The notes beneath the pieces are model-generated. The model saw only the letters and a list, made by a program, of their open reading frames with translations. It was not told the origin of the DNA and did not search any database. Positions 1 to 6,192 of a DNA stretch of 6,588 nt are shown one piece after another. Both the position numbers and the translations under genes were made by a program. Every line of letters begins with the position of its first letter. Position 1 is the first letter of the stretch. Origin of the DNA: Globobulimina sp. Lineage: Eukaryota; Foraminifera; Rotaliida. The stretch is taken from NCBI GenBank assembly GCA_003354225.1, contig PIVH01000270.1, positions 1-6,588 on the forward strand, read 5' to 3'.

Positions 1-217
1 CATATGTAGTTTTACGTTCTTTAGTACCTAATGATGATATACCTTGTTCAACAGCAAATTGTTGCAGTATGCTCTCACCAATATTAACACCATACCCTCC
101 GCAGTTTATTGTAATAACTTCGCGCTGTTTGTTGCGTGATGCATTTGGTAGTGTCTTATGCATTTTATGTAGAGCTTTTACTAACGTACTTAAAAAAAAG
201 TTATCTTCGTCACACAT
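1..217 (-). CDS. Divergent alpha-tubulin-like protein, N-terminal part (runs off left edge)
   Basis: Reading the minus strand from ATG at 217-215 gives 72 codons without a stop up to the window edge. Residues 32-48 (REVITINCGGYGVNIGE) align without gaps with the conserved tubulin N-terminus, whose pattern is R-E-[IVC]-[IV]-x-[IV]-x-x-G-Q-x-G-x-x-I-G, and the following Glu-x-Gly-Ile (residues 57-60) also fits alpha-tubulin. In the family this strand and loop form the first part of the nucleotide pocket, and the protein polymerises into microtubules. Two things are odd. About 31 residues precede the position where tubulins normally start, and the loop reads G-G-Y-G instead of G-Q-x-G, so the Gln that normally contacts the nucleotide is a Gly. 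A second Met at residue 19 could be the true start. The neighbouring ABC gene is divergent, sharing the upstream region. A full tubulin is about 450 residues, so only the beginning is visible. The tubulin-family call is fairly secure; the subfamily is less so. Confidence 0.75.
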   Translation of the reverse strand, partial: MCDEDNFFLSTLVKALHKMHKTLPNASRNKQREVITINCGGYGVNIGESILQQFAVEQGISSLGTKERKTTY

Positions 218-457
218 TTTTGATATCATATGATTTGTCGAAATTTATGTACTAAATAATTAAGCTATAAATACAGATTCCAATTTATCCTGATATGTCT
301 TTATCACACAATGATCCAAATCATAATCATAATTCACTAAATTCAGTGGCTGAATCTCCGCCTAAAATAATAAACTTATATATTAAAAAAACTTCTTTGT
401 GTCACTTCACTTGACTTGCGAGATCGTCCCGCAGTTCAAAAAGAAACAGACTTAACG
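218..457. promoter_or_regulatory. Divergent intergenic region with TATA-like box
   Basis: This stretch separates the minus-strand tubulin-like start (217) from the plus-strand ABC transporter ATG (458), so it must hold the promoters of both genes. An AT-rich core contains TATAAATA at 266-273 on the plus strand. A start site about 30 nt downstream would fall near 296-300. That is compatible with a short leader for the ABC gene and would leave the ATG at 295 marginal. No other motif is identifiable by eye. Confidence 0.35.
295..414 (+). other. 39-codon upstream reading frame: uORF or unproven first exon of the ABC gene
   Basis: ATG at 295 opens a 39-codon frame ending in TGA at 412-414. The peptide is Asn/His/Ser-rich at its start (MSLSHNDPNHNHNSL) and looks more like a disordered protein N-terminus than random AT-rich DNA. 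It could be a uORF in the ABC transporter leader. It could also be exon 1 of that gene: a GT at 401-402 and an AG at 433-434 would join it in phase to the frame that continues through codon 458, but the donor (GTCACT) is weak and the intron would be only 34 nt. Transcript data would be needed to choose. Confidence 0.3.
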
Positions 458-3400
458 ATGCATTCTAACATTCCATACAGAAACATACAATCATCAATAA
501 ACGGCGATGATGTGAATACAAAAGTCGTATCTTCATTGGATAATATTTACACCAAAGAGCAAACCAAAGAAAAAGCTGATAAAAACAAATGGTGTTGTTT
601 TCATATCAAATTGCCGATTACTGGCAAATTAGAAAAAAAAACCTTAACATTGATTGTAATTACATTACTCATCGACGCATTGGCTAATTTATCCTTATTT
701 TGTACAACTCACAAATGGTGGTTTTTCAATGGCCATCCTTTGAATTATTTAACATTCCATGACCTATACAATGATTTCACTTCATTCCATTCAGGTTAAC
801 TTCATATAATCCTTGCACAGCTTACACCACATAAACACATAAAAAAACACACCGAACAGGTACTTCTGATACAATCTTATTATGGATATTACGTTTATTC
901 TCGTTATTTATCTTAAGTTGCATTGCCATATCAAAAGGCGCACCGCCTGAATTATGGACAGATGAACAAAATTGTTGCTGTATATTTTCATGCTGTAAAT
1001 CAAAACACAAACACAAACACAACAACAGTCGACGCAAAAACAGACGCAATACCGACAGCTCAGTACAAAAATTACTATCAAATGAGAATGACACTGATCC
1101 AATGCGGTTATCTTCAAATATTGGCATTAAAAACGGCACTGACAACAACAATGCATATGAGATTGAATTAGAAGAAGAGATTGAAGGCATTGAAGATAAA
1201 CGTAGCTTACAGCCTAAATTTGATAATAAAAATGATTTGGATTCGTATCAAAAACGCACTCAGAAATGCGTAGCATACAAATACGCCCTCTTACTGTTAA
1301 TGTTTTTGCTTTGCACAGCATTTCAAGGCTATATCGGCGTAAAATGCGTAACCTTCGACTTCCTATCCAATGACCAACCATTCCATTATGAAACTGTCCA
1401 AGCCATACTATACGGTCTCAGTGTATTATGCATCAACATTGAAATCTTTTTATTCAAAAACTTCGTAGACGCGGCAACAGATTTAGGCGATCATATTCTG
1501 GTAAAAACATTACATCCGCACCCATTAAAACAGCGCAAAAAAATCAAGTTTTGGTGTAATTTATGTCGGTCCAGAGCCAAATACTGCACTTATCGATGCG
1601 ATGATTGTTCCTTTGATGTCTGCTCATCCTGTTATAAAAAGGAAAAAAAGAAATTAAAACTCAAACAAACTCAGAAACAAAGCTCCATGAAACACGGTGG
1701 TAAGTTAGCAATGTCCATCAAATTGGATGCCGCGTCAGAGTCATACAAGTACGACAACAGTAAGGTTGCTCCAGAAAATGACCCAACACAACGGTTGCAG
1801 CAAGACATGACCTCAACTGCTTATATGATGCGAGCGCTGTCGTTATGCAAACCACATTCAACATTGATACTGACTGCGTTTACATGTTTGGCCATCAACT
1901 CCACCGCCAACTTATTGCTCCCACAATCGCAAGGAATGATATTGGATAAGATTGTGAACCATGAAAAGTCTGAATTTATTTACCAGATCAAATTTTTTCT
2001 AACCCTGTCCGTCATCGTAGGCTTATTCGGCTCTATACGCAATTTGTGTTTTGCCTTCACGATGCGACGGCTGATGGTGTCCATTCGTTCCTTATTATTC
2101 AGCAATATCATCGTGCAGAATATTCAATTTTTCGACGATATGAGTACTGGAGAACTGATCAGCAGAATGACCAACGATGTCGGCGGCATGTTGTCGCCGT
2201 TACGCACCATGCTACAAACTACATTATCGAATATAATCTTATTATTTGGCGGCTTGATAATGTGTTTTGTGACCTCGTGGAGGCTGTCAATGTTGGCGTT
2301 TACCACCGTGGCGCCGGTTTTATTTTTAACGGGGCAGTATGCGAAATGGAGCAAGAATATCAACCGTGCGATTTGGGCAGCGTTTGGGTCCTCGACGCAA
2401 ATCGCAACGCAAGCTTTCAGCAATATTCGTACAGTGCGCGCTTTTGGTACAGAACGGAAAGAGATCGGTAATTATGATAATGCGTTGCAAGAGATCTTAG
2501 AGCGGGGTCTGATAAATGCAATTGCGTCGACTGCCACCTTTGCATTGACCAATTACTTGGATTTGGGCGCTGGAGTATTGATATTATACTTCGGCGGTGT
2601 TTCTATTTTTGATGCGGACAAAAGTAATTATGAACTGACTATTGGCAAATTAATAACTTTCCAGTTATATTGGAATATGATCAACAATGCATACAAGGGA
2701 TTGCAGAATGTATTGACCTCATTCACGCGCGGCGCCGGTGCAGCGCAGCGAGTGCTGACTTTGTTGGATCATATCGGCAACAAACAACATAACTTATACT
2801 CCGGTTTGGAAGCCAAGGATGCTGCGGTTGGTTTAGATGGCAATATTTATATTGAAAATGTGCATTTTCATTATAAATCGCGGCCAGACACGGAAGTGTT
2901 GACTGGCATCAACTTGCATATCAAACCTGGGCAAGTTATAGCATTGGTGGGGCGAAGTGGCGGTGGCAAGTCAACGTTGATTCATCTGCTGATGCGATTT
3001 TATGACGTGACGAAAGGAGCAATATTATACAACAAAGAGAGATTGCCGTTGAATGAGATGAATTTGACGAAGTTGCGCCAGAATATTGGCCTCGTCGCGC
3101 AAGACACGCAGTTGTTTGATTGCACGATCAGAGAGAATATAGTCTATGGCTGTGCTGACCGGGAAGATGATGATATCGCATTGGAGGAAATTGTCCATTA
3201 CAGTAAGTTGGCAAATTGTGACGAATTTATTTCCAAATTCGAAGAAGGGTATTTGACGCGTGTCGGTGAGCGAGGTATTCGGCTAAGCGGCGGACAGAAA
3301 CAGCGGATCGCCATCGCGAGGATGTTGATGAAACGGCCGCGTGTATTGTTTTTGGACGAAGCGACGTCGAATTTAGACACGGAATCGGAGGCATTGGTAC

Positions 3401-3786
3401 AGGCAGCAATTGATAAAACAATATGGTACGATAAGGATAGGGATGATGAGAAGTATGAGGATAATAATAAACAGTATAAGTTTAAAGCAAATGCAGTTAT
3501 TTTAGTGGCGCATCGATTGAGTACAGTGATAAATGCAGACAAAATAGCTGTTATTGATGGTGGTAAGATTGTCGAGTTTGGGAATCACGAGGAATTGTTA
3601 ACTATTCGTAATGGTGTTTATCATAAATTGGTTGAAAGGCAAATACAAAGAGAAGAAAATCAATTGGATCAAGATAAAGAAGAAGAGACAGACACAAAAA
3701 AGAACGATTCAAAAAGTAAAAAGAAAAAGAATAAAATTAAAGTTGCGTCTGATAATATTGATAGTTTGTTTGATAATAACGATTGA
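458..3786 (+). CDS. ABC half-transporter (TAP/TAPL-like ABCB type) with four-helix N-terminal domain and zinc finger; joins 458-794 and 860-3786
   Basis: The joined frame gives 1087 residues. Predicted membrane helices at about 62-82, 117-137, 254-273 and 291-311 form an N-terminal domain like TMD0 of TAPL/ABCB9. A Cys-rich finger at about 331-371 follows (HPH, then C345-x2-C348, C359-x2-C362, C367-x2-C370; DC1/ZZ-like). The exporter core has six helices at about 446-468, 487-510, 569-586, 588-607, 667-693 and 703-725. The nucleotide-binding domain is complete: A-loop Y784, Walker A GRSGGGKST (810-818), Q-loop Q860, signature LSGGQ (921-925), Walker B VLFLDE (941-946) and H-loop H997. As a half-transporter it should dimerise and export a substrate across an internal or plasma membrane using ATP. 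The substrate is not readable from sequence. A Lys/Glu-rich tail ends at tandem stops TGA-TAA. ATG 458 is the first Met in the open frame, which extends upstream without an ATG to 374; an exon at 295 is possible. Confidence 0.9.
795..859 (+). other. Intron 1 of the ABC transporter gene (65 nt)
   Basis: The first exon frame hits TAA at 797-799, two bases after an AG|GTTAAC donor. The second exon frame is open from 835 back to a TAA at 832-834, and an AG at 858-859 restores phase exactly: G at 794 plus GT at 860-861 makes a Gly codon. The join produces an uninterrupted helix (TILLWILRLFSLFILSCIAI, residues 117-136). Without it the gene would start at an internal Met at 1102 and lose 193 residues. 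An earlier AG at 819-820 fails because the TAA at 832-834 follows in frame. Confidence 0.8.
1003..1020 (+). repeat. AAACAC microrepeat, three perfect units, in coding sequence
   Basis: Three exact copies of the hexamer AAACAC encode alternating Lys-His (KHKHKH, residues 161-166 of the ABC transporter) in the predicted cytosolic loop between its first and second pairs of helices. This is a possible slippage site; lengths that are multiples of six keep the frame. Confidence 0.75.
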
Positions 3787-3867
3787 TAATTACTAGTGTG
3801 CTTTAATTTTAATTTAAGTTCGTCTTAATTCGCATTTTGTAACTTTTACCACAGAAATTAGGAAAAA

Positions 3868-3897
3868 ATGGAAAAAAAACTCTCAGTCTCTGACTGA
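3868..3897 (+). other. Nine-codon uORF directly before the dioxygenase start, or an alternative first exon
   Basis: ATG at 3868 has a good context (A at -3, G at +4) and reads MEKKLSVSD before a TGA at 3895-3897, two bases before the dioxygenase ATG at 3900. It may be a uORF that dampens translation or feeds reinitiation. It could also be a first exon ending at 3885 before GTCTCT. Splicing to an AG at 3939-3940 would give MEKKLS followed by SELDE in the main frame and remove the hydrophobic residues 2-13. A CTGAC branch-like motif lies at 3890-3894. The donor is weak. Confidence 0.3.
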
Positions 3898-3899
3898 AC

Positions 3900-5195
3900 A
3901 TGTTGCAAAACATATTAATAGCAATAGTAATAGTGTGCGAGTCTGAATTAGACGAAACTTGTGATTTAAATGAATGTAATAACATAGAAATAGAATATTT
4001 ATCTTCAGATAGATTACCAATTGTTTTATTAGATTACAACGATTTAAAAAATGAAATTGATTTATCAAATTCTATAGAAACAGCATATGGTACAACTGGT
4101 TTAGGCATATTATTTGTTAAAAACATACCAGAATTAACAATTAAAAGAAATAATTTATTGCATCTAAGCAGACAATTGGCCCATTTGGATGCAAACATTA
4201 AAGAATCATTGCAAGATCCAGAGTCATTGTATAGTATCGGATACAGCCATGGCAAGGAAATGCTATCCAAAAACAACCCAGATTTGCGTAAAATGAGTTA
4301 TTATGCGAATCCAATATCAAATGATGTAACAAATGGTAATGCTGAATTAATAAGAAAGTATCGATCAATGTATGGCCGAAATATATGGCCAAATGAAGAT
4401 TTGCCATTATTACAGAAACACTTTATGGATTTGGGACAATTGATACATTCTGTTGGTGACTTAATTGCTCATCAATTGGATAAATATGTAATTAAACGAC
4501 GAGATGGATATAAATGTGGTTTATTGAATGAAATTATTTCATCAAATGTACCCAAAGCAAGGTTATTGTATTATTTTTCTCATCGGGAAATGAAGGAATT
4601 TGATAACAACGTTAGCGATGATATCAATATACAAGAAAGTGAAGAAATGTGAGCAACAAATAGTTGGTGTGGATGGCATAATGATCATTCTGCGTTAACT
4701 GGATTGATTTTGGCAATGTACTTTGATGAAAATGGAAATATTATTCAAGACATTGCAAATTATAAAGATAGCAATGATGCACATATTCAAAAAGGTGGAT
4801 TACATATTAAAACAAGGGAGAATATAATGTATAATATTGAATTAACAGAAGAAGAAAGTTCAAAGTATTTGGCCTTTCAAATTGGTGAAACATCACAAAT
4901 TATATCTGGTGGCTCATTAATCGCAACGCCTCATTCCGTGATGGCTTATAAAAATAAGAAAATTTATGATAATGTTTCTAGAGCATCGTTTGCTGTGTTT
5001 CTTCAACCACATTATAACGTATCTATGATTGCACCGTATCATAAAGGTGTTACGTTACAACAGATACAATTTGATAGATTTTTGCCAGCAAATGTTCCAT
5101 TATTATCGTCGCGATGGTTCAATGGTACAAATGATACTTTTGGTGATTTTACAAAAAGAACATTTCAGACATATTATGACATGAAAATGAAGTGA
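3900..5195 (+). CDS. 2-oxoglutarate/Fe(II)-dependent dioxygenase, isopenicillin N synthase-like, with one in-frame TGA or 15-nt intron
   Basis: Two blocks in the same frame (3900-4649 and 4653-5195) together match a full-length enzyme of the clavaminate/isopenicillin N synthase-like superfamily found in plants and many protists. Landmarks are LPIVLLDYNDL at the first strand, YSIGYSHGKE, SYYANP, NIWPNEDLP, KARLLYY, then WCGWHND with the HxD iron ligands (His 4677-4679, Asp 4683-4685), QIGETSQI, distal His in TPHSV (4932-4934) and the RxS 2-oxoglutarate-binding pair (Arg 4980-4982). All catalytic residues are present. Such enzymes hydroxylate or otherwise oxidise small molecules; the substrate is unknown. 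Length is 426 residues if the 15-nt intron is removed, 431 if the TGA is read through. The extreme N-terminus (ILIAIVIV) is hydrophobic, either a weak signal sequence or part of a spliced leader. Coding DNA here is much more AT-rich than in the ABC core. An inactivated allele cannot be excluded. Confidence 0.8.
4649..4663 (+). other. Candidate 15-nt mini-intron covering the in-frame TGA of the dioxygenase gene
   Basis: The segment GTGAGCAACAAATAG begins with a good donor (GTGAGC) and ends TAG. It is a multiple of three and contains the TGA at 4650-4652. Removing it joins AT to T, giving Ile and then the conserved WCGWHND. A second 15-nt option, 4639-4653, also removes the TGA and keeps Asn-Ser before Trp-Cys, which suits homologues well. 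No longer GT...AG segment tested here removes the stop in phase. Introns this short are known in heterotrich ciliates, but the other introns in this window are 37-96 nt, so readthrough, a sequencing error or a nonsense mutation are real alternatives. Confidence 0.4.
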
Positions 5196-5248
5196 TTTAA
5201 CTGTATAACTCCGCTGGTAGTTCAGCACAACATACGTTGTTTAGAATA

Positions 5249-5618
5249 ATGAGCTTATGCAAAATTAAAACTCAAAAACTGTGCGTTTGATAATTATTCA
5301 CTTCTGACTGGCTTGTTTCAGAGTGAGTCTAAAGATAATAAATTCAATATTGAACAAAAACGAGAGAAATTAGTGCAACAATTTGAGTGATATCAAAAAA
5401 AGATCATGTGTTCCAAAAAGTAAATTTTTGTTTTTTATAAAATTACTCAGCAAATATTTATAAATTTTTTTTTGATTTCAAGCAAATTATCCTATGAATC
5501 TGCAACTGGTGACTGGAATAACTGGATATATGATAATGAAGGCGAATCTGAAACAGATATCAGTGATGGTGATGCTGGAATGGATGGTAGAATAAAAAAA
5601 GAAATTGCGATCGAATGA
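5249..5618 (+). CDS. Small three-exon gene for an acidic protein of about 78 residues; joins 5249-5284, 5322-5386 and 5483-5618
   Basis: I do not recognise the family. The gene is assembled from splice signals. Exon 1 (ATG 5249) gives MSLCKIKTQKLC. Exon 2 gives SESKDNKFNIEQKREKLVQQF. Exon 3 gives KLSYESATGDWNNWIYDNEG followed by an Asp/Glu-rich stretch with three Gly-Asp or Asp-Gly pairs and a short basic end, stopping at TGA 5616-5618. Exon 2 has helix-forming, charged character, and exon 3 resembles acidic disordered tails with Trp anchors. Both splice junctions agree in phase (0 and 2). The gene lies 53 nt after the dioxygenase stop on the same strand. The start is the weakest part: further exons upstream are possible, and this could be the C-terminal remnant of a larger or decayed gene. 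Codon choice is AT-rich, like the dioxygenase. Confidence 0.5.
5285..5321 (+). other. Intron 1 of the small acidic-protein gene (37 nt)
   Basis: Donor GTTTGA and acceptor TTGTTTCAG flank a 37-nt segment that holds a textbook-like branch motif CTGAC at 5303-5307 and a pyrimidine-rich end. The reading frames on both sides are phase 0, and the unspliced frame stops at TGA 5288-5290. The acceptor is stronger than the donor. Confidence 0.5.
5387..5482 (+). other. Intron 2 of the small acidic-protein gene (96 nt)
   Basis: The exon 2 frame meets TGA at 5388-5390, right after a GTGATA donor at 5387. A long T tract (5465-5473) leads to the acceptor TTTCAAG ending at 5482. GA plus C at 5483 forms an Asp codon, and the exon 3 frame then stays open for 44 codons. 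An earlier AG at 5450-5451 fails because its continuation reaches a stop within a few codons. Base composition falls to nearly pure A/T inside the intron and recovers in exon 3. Confidence 0.55.
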
Positions 5619-5800
5619 GTTCCGACAATTCAAATTAGCCTTTATTTTATATAAAAATATATTGCTGTTAAGTGATTTATATTTTATAATTAATTAAATA
5701 AGAATAAGAAATTTCTGCATTTTCTAATGTTAATGATGAGGTAAATAAAATAAATTCAATTTAAAGCTTCCTATTTAGTTAAAACGCAGTAATGTGAAAG

Positions 5801-5834
5801 TACGGAATTTGAAAAGATACGGAATTTGAAAAGA
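5801..5834. repeat. Perfect 17-bp tandem duplication
   Basis: TACGGAATTTGAAAAGA occurs at 5801-5817 and is repeated exactly at 5818-5834. It stands out because the unit is less AT-rich than its surroundings. It lies outside any recognised gene and looks like a recent small duplication. Confidence 0.9.
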
Positions 5835-6084
5835 TATTATTAAGTTTAGTATTTATTTGTGTATTGTTATATTCTGTGATGATATAATTTCAGCGATCAA
5901 TTTTGATTGAAATGAAACTGAAAAACGTGATTTTGCTCTGAAAATAAATATCTTTTGTATACAAACAGTATATATTTTGTGATGGAGTAACAATTGTTTT
6001 ATTTTGTATTGTATATATAGGTTTATATTGGCATTTAATGTATGCTGATTCCACTGAGATGAATGTGACTTGTTTACACTCTTT

Positions 6085-6102
6085 CAATTTCTACAATTTC
6101 TA
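6085..6102. repeat. 9-bp tandem repeat, two copies
   Basis: CAATTTCTA at 6085-6093 is followed by an identical copy at 6094-6102. It is a minor feature in the convergent intergenic region and may be chance in such biased DNA. Confidence 0.6.
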
Positions 6103-6192
6103 CATTTTATTTAATATAAATAGAATTAAAAAAACTTTTTGCAAATATGTTAATAATTAATTACAAACAAATAAATTTTTTTTCTGTAAATT

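Larger units (their letters stand above)
5619..6192. other. Convergent AT-rich intergenic region
   Basis: About 570 nt lie between the small plus-strand gene and the minus-strand receptor-like gene, with no convincing coding frame on either strand. Parts are close to 10 percent G+C. The 3' ends of both flanking genes should lie here. Possible poly(A) signals are AATAAA at 5744-5749 and 5749-5754 (plus strand) and TTTATT at 6106-6111 (AATAAA on the minus strand, about 85 nt after the receptor stop). AATAAA-like words are common by chance in such sequence, so these are weak. Confidence 0.5.

Noticed and set aside
416-457. A start at 416 for the first transporter exon
   Set aside because: The codon at 416 is TTG, not ATG, which is not a normal start in a eukaryotic nucleus. 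The first ATG in the frame is at 458.
822-1190. Minus-strand frame opposite the start of the transporter
   Set aside because: It is the antisense of a well-supported coding exon; its Ser/Leu/Cys-rich composition follows from the complementary strand.
2046-2471. Plus-strand frame inside the transporter core
   Set aside because: It overlaps the exporter helices in another frame and has no recognisable domain; it is a shadow of the GC-richer coding region. The minus-strand frames at 2124-2423 and 3198-3542 are rejected for the same reason.
4650-4652. General reassignment of TGA to Trp, or selenocysteine at this TGA
   Set aside because: Trp codons in the ABC gene and dioxygenase are TGG, the long ABC frame has no TGA inside, and TGA ends all three plus-strand genes. 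Selenocysteine is not expected here in this enzyme family, and I could not identify a SECIS element by eye.
4704-5195. A separate gene starting at the ATG at 4704
   Set aside because: The same frame continues upstream through the conserved WCGWHND motif, so this ATG is an internal Met of the dioxygenase. A protein starting here would lack the iron-binding His and Asp.
5890-6087. Minus-strand frame of 65 codons in the convergent intergenic region
   Set aside because: It has no homology-like motif, no splice context and the composition of random AT-rich DNA; such lengths arise by chance.
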